Origin: CAZELM01 sp964512995
GTDB taxonomy: Bacteria > CSSED10-310
Assembly: GCA_964512995.1 (NCBI GenBank)
Contig: CAZELM010000026.1
Location: forward strand, 5,599-69,598
DNA length: 64,000 nucleotides
Reading direction: 5' to 3'
Shown here one piece after another: positions 28,282-37,398 of the stretch. Numbering within the stretch: the stretch's first letter is position 1; each line of letters starts with the position of its first letter. Position numbers and translations under genes: made by a program. Below the pieces are notes generated by a model. It saw only the letters and a list, made by a program, of their open reading frames with translations, made no database searches and was not told where the DNA came from.

Positions 28282-29937
28282 TTAAATATAACCCAGCGCT
28301 TTAAGTTCTTTTATGATTTCTTCGTCTGAATCGTTTGTTTGGAGGGGGTGGTCGATATCCCGTTTGCCATACGTGTCAATCCAGATTGGTGGGTGGATGC
28401 GGTGGTGATCAGGGGTGAACAGATCCATCAACCATTTTCCATCGAAATCTTTGGCGATCGGTAATCCCAGAGAGTAGAGAACGGTTGGTGTGATATCAAA
28501 AACATGAGCACTATCAATAGGATGATTTGGGTTGATACCCGGCCCCCATGCAGCGAGGATGCCAGGGGGGGCATTCGTGTGTATTCCTTGTGGAAGTGAT
28601 TTTGATTTCAGGAACGTACGAAGGGATTTCGTTCCTGATGGAAAAACGACCGAATCATCAAGCGACACGTCCGGATTAAGAATTCCCGTCCAGTCCGCCT
28701 CCGGATCAGACAGCCGATCCGGCAGGAATAAGGGTATTCCGGTTGTTGTTTCAAGTGCTGAGAGAGATTCGGCTACCTGTCGCTCGGTTTGAGTCTTTTG
28801 TTCAGGTGGGATAAGTCCATTGGGTTCTCGATTCATGAGATTCATATTTATGAGGATCGCCCAGTCGTATGGAAGTTCCTGGACAGTATATGCGGTAGTC
28901 TGATCCCAGCGGGTCTGATTGGCATCGTTTTTTTTCAAAACGCCGATTTCCTGGAGTATCAGATCGAAATCGATATCCCGGACATCAAATGGTTCCGGAA
29001 TATCATCCCGGGCATCCATTCCATGATCTGACATAACGAAAAGAACAGTATTTCTTTCCTTCATAAAATACTGGATGATCTGATCAAAATACCGATACCA
29101 TCCGAAAATCGCTTCGGCTTCTGCTGTTTTCTCTGGGCTGGTATCGAGTTGATGGTGAGCGCCCCACAGAAAATGCTCCACACGATCGATGCTTTTAAAA
29201 TAAATCATGAAAAGATCCGGATGATTCTTTTCATACAGATATTTCCCCGCTTCCCATACGGATGTATCATCGAACATCTTCGTTTTTACCTGATTCTGAC
29301 CGATTAGCATGCCGGCTGGCTGGGCTTCTCCGGGAGTGGTTCTGATCTCGGGAAGCTGCTTTTTACTAGGAGGTTTTGGAATGGAGTCCATGGTTGATTT
29401 ATCACGGAACAGGCTGATCTCGGCGAACATTGATGCGGGATAGGTTTGATATCCACCGGAATCGGGTTCCAGGCGAGGAGATAACATGATGCCGTTGACT
29501 TCTTCCGCAGGCCATGTAGCAAACCACTTGACACAGAGGACCGTTTTCCCGGCTTGTGATACGATGTTCCAGAGTGCTGGAACACGCCGGCTCGTTCCGG
29601 GGCTGGGCACTGTCTGATCGGTCCCAGGAATCCGCCGTGTGAAGGTTTGAATCCGATGTTTTGTGGGAGCGGTTCCGGTAGCGATGGATGTCCAGATGGA
29701 TATGGATTCCGTTGGCCGGATGGTATGGAGTTCGCCAAATGCGCCTTCGGTTTTCAATCGAGCGAACCCAGGAAGTTCTCCACGATCGAGCAGCAACTCA
29801 ATGATCTCCTGATCAGCGGCATCAATGCCCAGCAGCACGACATTGGGATCAGGGGTGGCGTTCCTGGTTTCGCTATAACAACTCCCCAGAAGTAGTATTA
29901 CGGATAGGATGACACTATTTAAAAATCGATTCACCAC
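28282..29937 (-). CDS. Lipoprotein of the type I phosphodiesterase/alkaline phosphatase fold
   Basis: The 551-residue protein starts with a lipoprotein signal ending in LLLGSC (Cys20), so it is membrane-anchored outside the cytoplasm. The catalytic region has GIDAADQEI (metal Asp) near residue 38 and RPTESISIWTSIATG, where a Thr/Ser is the expected nucleophile. It also has SDHGMD (metal Asp and His) near 305 and later HVFDITPTVLYSLGLP. These motifs fit PF01663-type phosphodiesterases and nucleotide pyrophosphatases. The C-terminus reads ELKALGYI, a tail also found in the sulfatase-fold gene at 50298-51758. GTG start (29937 or 29934) after GGGAGC. It is divergent from hrcA. The substrate is unknown. 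Confidence 0.82.
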   Translation of the reverse strand: MVNRFLNSVILSVILLLGSCYSETRNATPDPNVVLLGIDAADQEIIELLLDRGELPGFARLKTEGAFGELHTIRPTESISIWTSIATGTAPTKHRIQTFTRRIPGTDQTVPSPGTSRRVPALWNIVSQAGKTVLCVKWFATWPAEEVNGIMLSPRLEPDSGGYQTYPASMFAEISLFRDKSTMDSIPKPPSKKQLPEIRTTPGEAQPAGMLIGQNQVKTKMFDDTSVWEAGKYLYEKNHPDLFMIYFKSIDRVEHFLWGAHHQLDTSPEKTAEAEAIFGWYRYFDQIIQYFMKERNTVLFVMSDHGMDARDDIPEPFDVRDIDFDLILQEIGVLKKNDANQTRWDQTTAYTVQELPYDWAILINMNLMNREPNGLIPPEQKTQTERQVAESLSALETTTGIPLFLPDRLSDPEADWTGILNPDVSLDDSVVFPSGTKSLRTFLKSKSLPQGIHTNAPPGILAAWGPGINPNHPIDSAHVFDITPTVLYSLGLPIAKDFDGKWLMDLFTPDHHRIHPPIWIDTYGKRDIDHPLQTNDSDEEIIKELKALGYI

Positions 29938-29985
29938 GCTCCCATGATATCTGAAAAAAGCCGCTTTTCAATTTAATTATCGACA

Positions 29986-30015
29986 TTGACTTCAGGCATC
30001 AAAACCATGTATTTA
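29986..30015 (+). promoter_or_regulatory. Candidate promoter for the hrcA operon
   Basis: TTGACT (29986-29991) and TATTTA (30010-30015) are 18 bases apart. No CIRCE element (TTAGCACTC and its inverted copy) is seen in the 150 bases before hrcA, although HrcA normally controls its own operon through one. Confidence 0.4.
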
Positions 30016-30082
30016 TAACAATGTTTAGGAATTATCCAATTCATTCAGAAATAAGGATGGATTGGGAGAAATCGGGATATTC

Positions 30083-31186
30083 ATGAAAGCGAAATCATTT
30101 GATCTTCCAAATCTCAATGAACGGGAACGCGTCGTTTTCCGAGCGATAATGGAAAACTATATTTTTGATGCAGAGCCTGTGGGATCGCGAAAAATTGCCA
30201 AGTTGTTCGATCTTAGTCCCGCTACAATACGGAATATCATGGCTGACCTGGAAGACTACGGGCTTCTCGAACAACCCCATATCTCTTCGGGAAGAATTCC
30301 ATCGGATGAAGGCTATCGATTTTATGTGGATAATCTGATCGGTATTTCTGATCCAAAAACAATTGCGATTGAGCATCGGCGCGAAATTCATGAGACATTG
30401 GATGTACGGGCAGAGATCGAGAAGATCATGCTGCAGGTATCATCGCTTCTGTCTAAACTGACCAATTATGCCGGGTTGGTCGTCGCTCCGAAAATTATCA
30501 ACATGACATTCCAGAGAATCCAGTTTATTCGACTTGGGGAATGCCGGATTCTATCCATTTTTGTAACGACATCTGGATTGCTAAACAATAAAATTGTCAT
30601 TACGGATCAGGATTATCAGCAGGAAACATTGGACCGGATAACACGATTGCTGAATGAACGTTTTGAAAACAAGACGCTATGTGAAATCAGAAGCGAGCTG
30701 GTGCAGATGCTGGAGGAAGATCAGCGGAACTATGACATTTTGCTGGATTCCGCAACCCATCTTGTGCAGCAAGCTCTGAACAAAGATGCTCTCGACAAGG
30801 AAAAACTTTATCTGGATGGCACGGTACGGATATTTGACTTGCCGGATTTCAACAACCTCGGAAAACTCCGCGAATTGTTTAAAGCATTCACTGAAAACTC
30901 CGCAATTGTCCGATTGCTGGATCGATGTCTGGCTACCGAGGGAGTTTCGGTGGCGATCGGTTCAGAAACGGATATCCCGGAAATCCGAGACATGAGTGTC
31001 GTGACGGCCAAATACAATATGAGTGAAACATTGGCGGGAGGTTTGGGTGTGATCGGACCCAAACGGATGCCATATCAGCAGGTTATCACACTGGTATCGT
31101 ATATGGCATCGGTCCTCAGTCTGATGCTGCAAAGCCTGGATAGCCCAAAAAATTCCAATAGGGATTTTGATAAGGAGGTCATTTGA
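30083..31186 (+). CDS. hrcA: Heat-inducible transcription repressor HrcA
   Basis: This is a 367-residue HrcA from the ATG at 30083; a TTG seven codons upstream is possible. The N-terminal winged helix reads GSRKIAKLFDLSPATIRNIMADLEDYGLL, followed by the hallmark HISSGRIPSDEGYRFYVD. The middle and C-terminal GAF-like part ends with GLGVIGPKRMPYQ, the usual HrcA closing motif. HrcA represses chaperone genes and is titrated by misfolded protein through GroEL. It heads a compact operon hrcA-grpE-dnaK-prmA-rsmE, and its stop overlaps the grpE start. Confidence 0.96.
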   Translation: MKAKSFDLPNLNERERVVFRAIMENYIFDAEPVGSRKIAKLFDLSPATIRNIMADLEDYGLLEQPHISSGRIPSDEGYRFYVDNLIGISDPKTIAIEHRREIHETLDVRAEIEKIMLQVSSLLSKLTNYAGLVVAPKIINMTFQRIQFIRLGECRILSIFVTTSGLLNNKIVITDQDYQQETLDRITRLLNERFENKTLCEIRSELVQMLEEDQRNYDILLDSATHLVQQALNKDALDKEKLYLDGTVRIFDLPDFNNLGKLRELFKAFTENSAIVRLLDRCLATEGVSVAIGSETDIPEIRDMSVVTAKYNMSETLAGGLGVIGPKRMPYQQVITLVSYMASVLSLMLQSLDSPKNSNRDFDKEVI

Positions 31187-32379
31187 TATTTTCATTTTTA
31201 CATATGATTCCGTGTCCAGATGATTCAATCGGACTTTCAAATGGAAATTTGGAAGATGAACATCTTGTCAGCGAAGAGGATATCATTACAATTTCGGAAG
31301 AAGATCTGATCCATGGCGATGATTATATCACTTCCGCATTGGCTGATCTTGAAAAAGTCCGCTCAAAAGGGAAGCCCGCCAGACGAGCAGCAAAAATCCT
31401 GGATCATCAACCGGATGAAGATTTTTCAGTTGAAGTGTCCATTGACGACTCTGAGGAGGATGTTCATCCGGCTTCAGCAGCCCAGCTTTACGCGTTACAG
31501 ACCGAGATTCAAAACCAGCAACGAATGATCCGAGAAATGGAAAAACTGCATCGATCTGAATTGAATCGATACGAACGCATGATCAGAGATATGAAAACTC
31601 AGATGGAAGAACTCGATAAGAAATCACAGGACGCAGACAAAAAAGCCGACGAATTTAAGCAAAGCTGGATTCGAGTGTCAGCGGATTATCAGAATTTCCA
31701 GAAACGATCCAAATTGAAATTAACCGAGTTTATTGAAATCGAATATATGAACCTGTTGCGAGAGGTCCTTCCGATTATCGAAAATCTGAAACGCTCCCTG
31801 ACATTCGAAGGCGAGCTGAACAGTGTGATGGAAGGCGTCAGGTTGATCTATAAGCAGTTTGAAGATCTGCTCATGAAATGGAATGTTAAAGAGATTCTGT
31901 CATTGGGAGAGGTATTTAATCCAGTTTTACATGATGCAACATTTCGTGTGATATCCGATAGTCATCCGGAAAACACGATCCTTGAAGTGATATCGGCTGG
32001 CTACTATTATAAAGACAAGGTTCTGCGACCTGCGAAGGTGATCGTGTCCTATAGACCCAAAAAAGAGGAAAAGGCAGCATCCCCGGATGCTGACTCTGTC
32101 AGTCGATCCGATGGGAGTATGACAGGGGAAGGGACGGCATCCGGAGAATCCGGTATCCGTGAAGATGTTGATACGGGAACCCGGAGTCCGGAGGAGCCGT
32201 TTCCGGAAAACTCACAGACTACTGATACCTCTTCTGTGGGCGATTCCGGCAAAACAGGAGATGGAATTGCTCCAGAAATAAACTATGGAAATATGAATGA
32301 AAATCAGATAAGCTGTGACAATCAGGATGAAGATACAATAAAGTATTCCGATTCTGACGAATCCAATACTTCGACTTGA
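31183..32379 (+). CDS. grpE: Nucleotide exchange factor GrpE, enlarged
   Basis: The 398-residue frame starts at a TTG that overlaps the hrcA stop, with AAGGAGG a few bases upstream. An ATG at 31204 is the alternative. The GrpE core lies at about residues 130-292: a coiled coil, then DYQNFQKRSKLKL, LPIIENLKRSL and the beta-wing with GEVFNPVLHDAT and AGYYYKDKVLRPAKVIVS. An acidic region of about 110 residues precedes it. A Ser/Asp/Glu-rich, probably disordered tail of about 105 residues follows. Common GrpE proteins have about 180-220 residues, so this is nearly twice normal. GrpE releases ADP from DnaK, whose gene follows. Confidence 0.93.
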   Translation: MIFSFLHMIPCPDDSIGLSNGNLEDEHLVSEEDIITISEEDLIHGDDYITSALADLEKVRSKGKPARRAAKILDHQPDEDFSVEVSIDDSEEDVHPASAAQLYALQTEIQNQQRMIREMEKLHRSELNRYERMIRDMKTQMEELDKKSQDADKKADEFKQSWIRVSADYQNFQKRSKLKLTEFIEIEYMNLLREVLPIIENLKRSLTFEGELNSVMEGVRLIYKQFEDLLMKWNVKEILSLGEVFNPVLHDATFRVISDSHPENTILEVISAGYYYKDKVLRPAKVIVSYRPKKEEKAASPDADSVSRSDGSMTGEGTASGESGIREDVDTGTRSPEEPFPENSQTTDTSSVGDSGKTGDGIAPEINYGNMNENQISCDNQDEDTIKYSDSDESNTST

Positions 32380-32431
32380 TTAATATATGGGTAATGTTCT
32401 GAATAAATTCCTTTTTTAAGGAGGCCTGGGG

Positions 32432-34276
32432 ATGAGGCGAGTAATTGGGATTGATCTTGGTACCACAAATTCATGTGTGGCGGTTATGGAAGGCGCTGAG
32501 GCGATTGTTATTCCAAACTCAGAAGGCAGCCGAACGACACCATCCATTGTTGCGATTACGGATGACGAAGAACGGTTAGTGGGGCAGATAGCAAAACGGC
32601 AAGCTATCACAAACCCTGAAAATACAATATTCTCTGTAAAGAGATTAATTGGACGCCGATATCATTCACCGGAAGTCAAAAAGTTTTCATCCATCGCACC
32701 TTTTAAGATTGTTGAAGCACCGAATGGTGATGTGCGGGTAAAAATTCGCGGCAACGAATATACGCCTCAGGAAATATCGGCGATGATATTGCAGCGGATG
32801 AAGCAAACGGCGATCGATTATCTGGGTGAGCAGGTCACTGAAGCGGTCATCACCGTTCCCGCCTATTTTGATGATGATCAGCGAAAAGCCACCAAAGATG
32901 CCGGCCGGATCGCGGGGCTGGAGGTTCTGCGGTTGATTCCAGAGCCTACAGCCGCATCATTGGCATATGGTCTGGATGAACGAAAGAATCAAAAAATTGC
33001 GGTATACGATCTTGGCGGAGGCACGTTCGATATTTCGATTCTGGAAATGGGAGATGGTATTTTTGAGGTTATTTCAACAAGTGGAAATACATTTCTGGGT
33101 GGCGATGATTTTGACCGTACAATCATCAATTATCTGGCTGAAGAATTCATTTCCAAAGAGCGTATCGACCTTCGGGAAGATCGGATGGCATTGCAGCGGC
33201 TCAAAGAAGCTGCCGAAAAAGTCAAATGCGAACTTTCAGCACTGGAAACCGCCGATGTCAATCTCCCATTTATCACTGCCGATGAGTCTGGACCCAAACA
33301 CCTGAACATCACCATGACGCGATCCAAACTGGAATCCCTGGTGGAATCTCTTGTGGATGAGACATTTCGCCCATGGGTTGAAAAAGCATTGAGTGATGCC
33401 AGTCTGACAGTCAGCGATATCGATAACATCCTGCTCGTTGGGGGGCAAACCCGGATGCCACTGGTTCGAAAGAAGGCAGAGGAGTTTTTCCGGAAACCAC
33501 CTCACAGCGGCATCAATCCTGATGAGGTCGTTGCCATGGGCGCTGCGATTCAAGGCGGTGTCTTGACAGGAGAAGTGAAAGACATTCTGCTTCTGGACGT
33601 CATCCCGATCTCACTCGGAATGGAAACTGTCGGAGGCGTCTTTACCAGAATCATTGAGCGGAACACGACAATCCCGACCAAGAAAACCCAGTTATGTTCT
33701 ACAACGGAAGACAATCAGTCTACGGTTGCCATCCATGTTCTGCAGGGGGAACGGGAACTGGCTTCTCATAATAAAAGTCTGACCCGGTTTGAACTCCGCG
33801 GAATTCCAGCTCTCCCTCGGGGAGTGCCTCAGATCGAGGTCATGTTCAGTGTCGATGCCAATGGCATCCTTGGTGTTACAGCTCGTGACCTTGCGACCAA
33901 AAAGGAGCAGGCGGTTGTTATCGCAGCCTCCTCCGGATTAACCGATCGGGAAATCGAGGAAATCATCGTGGATGCTCGGAACCACGAAGAAGAAGACCGG
34001 AAACGCAGAGAAGTCATCCAGGCCAGGAATTCTGCAGAGACATTGATTTACACAACAGAGAAGAGTCTGGCCAGATACGGAGATAAGGTGGATGATGATA
34101 TCCGCGACCAAATCTACACCGCTCTGGCAAATACCAAAAAGGCATTGGAATTCCGGGAAGTCGATAAAATCGTCGAAGCCGTGCGGACATTGCGCCAGAT
34201 CTCCACAAAATTATCTCAGGTTGTCTACCAGAGTGGTATTGGTGAAGAGTCTTCTGTGGAGGGATTGGGTGCCTGA
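32432..34276 (+). CDS. dnaK: Chaperone DnaK (Hsp70)
   Basis: This 614-residue Hsp70 has AAGGAGG before the ATG. The nucleotide-binding domain begins IGIDLGTTNSCVAVMEG, with phosphate-loop VYDLGGGTFDISIL near residue 190 and VGGQTRMPLV near 335. The substrate-binding domain includes GIPALPRGVPQIEVMFSVDANGIL. The usual DNKSLG of the linker-side loop reads HNKSLT here. The C-terminal lid is present, but the acidic end common in DnaK is missing. It works with GrpE (previous gene) and a DnaJ not found in this window. Confidence 0.97.
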   Translation: MRRVIGIDLGTTNSCVAVMEGAEAIVIPNSEGSRTTPSIVAITDDEERLVGQIAKRQAITNPENTIFSVKRLIGRRYHSPEVKKFSSIAPFKIVEAPNGDVRVKIRGNEYTPQEISAMILQRMKQTAIDYLGEQVTEAVITVPAYFDDDQRKATKDAGRIAGLEVLRLIPEPTAASLAYGLDERKNQKIAVYDLGGGTFDISILEMGDGIFEVISTSGNTFLGGDDFDRTIINYLAEEFISKERIDLREDRMALQRLKEAAEKVKCELSALETADVNLPFITADESGPKHLNITMTRSKLESLVESLVDETFRPWVEKALSDASLTVSDIDNILLVGGQTRMPLVRKKAEEFFRKPPHSGINPDEVVAMGAAIQGGVLTGEVKDILLLDVIPISLGMETVGGVFTRIIERNTTIPTKKTQLCSTTEDNQSTVAIHVLQGERELASHNKSLTRFELRGIPALPRGVPQIEVMFSVDANGILGVTARDLATKKEQAVVIAASSGLTDREIEEIIVDARNHEEEDRKRREVIQARNSAETLIYTTEKSLARYGDKVDDDIRDQIYTALANTKKALEFREVDKIVEAVRTLRQISTKLSQVVYQSGIGEESSVEGLGA

Positions 34277-35144
34277 TCGGAACGAATCCGAAGTATCCAG
34301 ACCAGACAAAACATGGTGGTTCGTCGATATCGCATACCCTATCTGTGCTTTTGAGCTTGTCGTGTCCTGTTGCTGGGAGTCTGAGTGTATCGGAGTCGAA
34401 GAGATTTCGCCCCAGCAATTGCGAGCCTATTATCACACATCCAGTGAAGCTCAATACTGTATGGATGCAATTCATTCGCTGGCCTCTCACAATGGATGGA
34501 CGATTCAGACTTCCATCGATACGATTTCTGATCTGGGATGGAGTACGCGGTGGCATCAGCATTTTCGCCAAATCACGATCGGAACTCGGTTTCTCGTTCA
34601 TCCACCCTGGGATCAGCCGGATAATCATCAGCGCATCAATATTGTGATCTATCCGGGTCAGGCATTTGGCACGGGATACCATGAGTCGACCGCTCTGTGT
34701 CTCGAATTGCTCGAAACGATCTCCTGTTCACAAATGCAGATTCTCGACGCAGGCTGTGGTTCGGGAGTTCTTGGAATCGCAGCCTTGAAATCCGGCGGCA
34801 GGCGGCTTATCGGAATTGATATTGATCCGGTCGCAGTAAGGGAAGCTTCCATCAATGCAATTAATAATGGAGTGAATCGTCATGCCGCCTGGATTGCTGG
34901 CGATCTGAGCATCCTGAGCCGTGGAAGATTTGATCTCATTTTTGCCAACATCGATCGGCCAACTCTGGAGCAAGCCGCGGCATATCTGTTCGGTCTGCTC
35001 AACCCAAACGGTCAATGCATCCTCTCCGGATTTCTGCATACCGATCAGGAATCCATTAACAAGTGTGTCATCTCCAGTCATTCCCGGGTTGTTCGATCGG
35101 TCAAAAAAGGAGAATGGGGCGCATCACTCGTTCAACGCCAGTAG
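34269..35144 (+). CDS. prmA: Ribosomal protein L11 methyltransferase PrmA
   Basis: A GTG at 34269, overlapping the dnaK stop and preceded by GGAGGG, gives 291 residues, the normal PrmA length. The frame is open further upstream inside dnaK, but the PrmA N-terminus (WWFVDIAY...) begins just after this GTG. The methyltransferase part has PGQAFGTGYHESTALCLELL, the SAM loop LDAGCGSGVLGIAAL, acidic GIDIDPVAV and LIFANIDRPTL. PrmA trimethylates uL11 in the cytoplasm. The dnaK-prmA-rsmE order is widespread. Confidence 0.93.
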   Translation: MPDRNESEVSRPDKTWWFVDIAYPICAFELVVSCCWESECIGVEEISPQQLRAYYHTSSEAQYCMDAIHSLASHNGWTIQTSIDTISDLGWSTRWHQHFRQITIGTRFLVHPPWDQPDNHQRINIVIYPGQAFGTGYHESTALCLELLETISCSQMQILDAGCGSGVLGIAALKSGGRRLIGIDIDPVAVREASINAINNGVNRHAAWIAGDLSILSRGRFDLIFANIDRPTLEQAAAYLFGLLNPNGQCILSGFLHTDQESINKCVISSHSRVVRSVKKGEWGASLVQRQ

Positions 35145-35201
35145 CTGTGCATGGGTGCAAATCGGTTACGTGTCATGAATATCCAGAGCATCGGTCCTTA
35201 G

Positions 35202-35939
35202 ATGACATCAGAATTTTTTTTCACAACGGATCTTGATGATCAGGCTGGTACTGTTGATCTGGGAGCGGAAGAGACGCACCATCTCAGACGGGTGCTCCGT
35301 AAACAGTCCGGGGATCTGATTTTTGTATTCAATGGCAAGGGGACCATCGCCGAATCCCAAATTCTCATGTACCGCGGGGATAAGGCTCAGATCAAAATCA
35401 TTCGATTTCACCATCATTCTCCGGCTATCCCGGAGCTTAACCTGGTGATCGGCGTTCCAAAGCGGGAAGAATCGTTCGATCTTATCCTGCGAAGTGCGAC
35501 AGAACTCGGAATCCGTAATATTTATCCGGTTATGACCCATCGATCAAGACGCCAGGTCACGGGAGACAACCGGACGAAACGATGGCAGAAAATCATCCTG
35601 AATGCATGCAAACAATGTCATCAACCGTGGCTTCCAACTCTGATGCCTCCAGTGGCATTACAGGACCTGTTTGAGCAATTCAGCACTGAATCGTGCTATT
35701 TAATCGTGGGAGTTGAGCCACAGGTTTTGACGGGCCGGAAACCAGTGGATCTCCCGGCCATTCTCCAGCGGTCTGTCTGCTGGATTGTTGGCCCGGAGGG
35801 TGGCTGGAGTGAAACGGAGCAAGAAATTCTGAAAAGATATACGAACTTCGAAATGTCCTTGGGTTCTCTGATTCTGACGGTACCCATTGCTGTAATAGCG
35901 GGATTGACGATCATTAAGCATCACCTAAACCTGATTTGA
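35202..35939 (+). CDS. rsmE: 16S rRNA m3U1498 methyltransferase RsmE, with altered knot motif
   Basis: This is a 245-residue SPOUT-class methyltransferase. The PUA-like N-terminus has HHLRRVLRKQSGD. The knot domain has IGVPKREESFDLILRSATELGI, RSRRQ and WIVGPEGGWSETE. The normally conserved C-terminal LGPRILRxETA is replaced by MSLGSLILTVPIAVI, which lacks both Arg and the Glu. The frame is otherwise intact, so either the enzyme is impaired or the motif has drifted. It is the last gene of the hrcA operon. The ribosome-binding site is weak. Confidence 0.88.
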   Translation: MTSEFFFTTDLDDQAGTVDLGAEETHHLRRVLRKQSGDLIFVFNGKGTIAESQILMYRGDKAQIKIIRFHHHSPAIPELNLVIGVPKREESFDLILRSATELGIRNIYPVMTHRSRRQVTGDNRTKRWQKIILNACKQCHQPWLPTLMPPVALQDLFEQFSTESCYLIVGVEPQVLTGRKPVDLPAILQRSVCWIVGPEGGWSETEQEILKRYTNFEMSLGSLILTVPIAVIAGLTIIKHHLNLI

Positions 35940-36133
35940 TCGTCTCCATAAAAAATGTTTAAAAAATAACGTATGTTGGGGAGAGACCATCGGAATCCAC
36001 CCGTTCTGCTGTCAGAACGTGTTCCGTTGTCTTCCATGTGGGGGTGGGGATTTCACGGTGTCCACTGAGATGCCCCCTTTCGTGGAACACCACTTTTTTT
36101 ATCGCTCGGAAATAATGGACATCTCCTTTGTTA

Positions 36134-37120
36134 CTACACCAGAGACTGCACGGTGATTCGGCCGGTTCCGATCTGTTGACCAGCGGAAATGGAGCCTCGT
36201 TGTGCCAGGATGATTGCTTCTTCGAGTGAGGCTCCAGAACCCAAACTGACAGCCAGTGCTGCCGTAGCAACATCTCCGATACCGGTCTGATCAACGAGCT
36301 GAATGGGAATGTCATTCTGTTTGAAAACGTCCTGATTTTCCCGGAAGAGAGCGATCGTCTGGCTGGCACTATCATACAATGTCAGATTTGACAGCCCGAG
36401 GTAATCCCGGATGGATTGTCCAACCAATTCAATGCCAGAATAATCCTGCCTTTTTTTCAGATGGAGGAAGTGTTGTGCTTTTTTATAGTTGACGATCAAA
36501 TGGTCAACCCAAGAAAACTTTTCCAGTTCCGATGTCCGGCATTGGGCAATGGTGAGCAAACGGCGGCGTTGGCTCAATTCTTTTATAAATCGGATAAACG
36601 ATTCCGACTGAAAAACGCCTTTCCCATGGTCCGCGATCACAATACTATTGATTTCATCGGAATAAGTGGAGATGTAATGCCTCAATGAAGCTTGTTCTTC
36701 ATCGGTCAAGGGAGTATCGGCTTCATAGTCAAATCGACTGAGAATCTGACTGTGTTCCAGAGACATGATTCGAACTTTTTGGGTAGTGGGCCGGGCAGAG
36801 GAGGGGAAGATTCCGCCTGCGGGGATCCCGGTCTGAACAATCTGGTTTCGAAGATGATGGGCTGCATCGTCATACCCGACTATCCCGGTCAGATAAGTGG
36901 AAGCTTGCAGGTTACATAAATGAAATGCAATATTTGCAGCACCTCCAAGACGATACTCCTCTCGATCAACACGGATCACGGGAACTGGGGCTTCGGATGA
37001 TAGTCGGATACCTACTCCCCAAATGTATTTATCGACCATGAGATCTCCCAATACCATGAAACGGGCTTTATTAAAATTTTTGGTGATGTCGTTAAATCGT
37101 TCATGGGAAATTCCATTCAA
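36134..37120 (-). CDS. PfkB-family kinase resembling heptose-7-phosphate kinase (RfaE1/HldA)
   Basis: The 328-residue sugar kinase has GDLMVDKYIWG, then RLSSEAPVPVIRVDREEYRLGGAANIA, which is very close to the N-terminal kinase domain of HldE/RfaE1. That enzyme phosphorylates D-glycero-D-manno-heptose 7-phosphate for lipopolysaccharide core synthesis. The catalytic region reads VDQTGIGDVATAA, with the Asp kept. There is no cytidylyltransferase domain, so it would be the HldA-like single-domain form. The start is a TTG at 37120 with AAGGAGGG 7 bases upstream. Other heptose genes are not in the window. A ribokinase-type substrate remains possible. Confidence 0.8.
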   Translation of the reverse strand: MNGISHERFNDITKNFNKARFMVLGDLMVDKYIWGVGIRLSSEAPVPVIRVDREEYRLGGAANIAFHLCNLQASTYLTGIVGYDDAAHHLRNQIVQTGIPAGGIFPSSARPTTQKVRIMSLEHSQILSRFDYEADTPLTDEEQASLRHYISTYSDEINSIVIADHGKGVFQSESFIRFIKELSQRRRLLTIAQCRTSELEKFSWVDHLIVNYKKAQHFLHLKKRQDYSGIELVGQSIRDYLGLSNLTLYDSASQTIALFRENQDVFKQNDIPIQLVDQTGIGDVATAALAVSLGSGASLEEAIILAQRGSISAGQQIGTGRITVQSLV

Positions 37121-37330
37121 AATGGAGCCCTCCTTGCCTGTTCATATTCCTTCGCGGTTTTTTAGAAATAGGAACCATCTATAGTAACCTGCTTTCTTTC
37201 CGGCATACCGTTTTTCAGTTCCAGTCTGATCGTGTGTTTTGTTGTGGAAGAAGTATAGAGTATGCCCTTCTGACTTCAGATACAACTCAATGATCGGGCT
37301 GGTTCCTGGAAATGTGATCCAGGAAAACTT

Positions 37331-37360
37331 TTGACGAAGATCTGATAATATTCATATACT
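37331..37360 (+). promoter_or_regulatory. Candidate promoter for the class A PBP gene
   Basis: TTGACG (37331-37336) and TATACT (37355-37360) are 18 bases apart. The GTG start follows about 38 bases after the -10 box. Confidence 0.55.
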
Positions 37361-37398
37361 CTGCCTGTTGTCTGATCGAAATCGATTAGGAGTGTGAC

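Noticed and set aside
36082..36100. Terminator after rsmE (GTGG-AACA-CCAC and seven T)
   Set aside because: The stem has only four pairs and lies about 140 bases past the stop; too weak to list as a feature.
35959..36375. 138-codon minus-strand frame overlapping the end of the PfkB-type kinase
   Set aside because: It is mostly an out-of-frame shadow of the kinase, and the unique part shows no recognisable protein.
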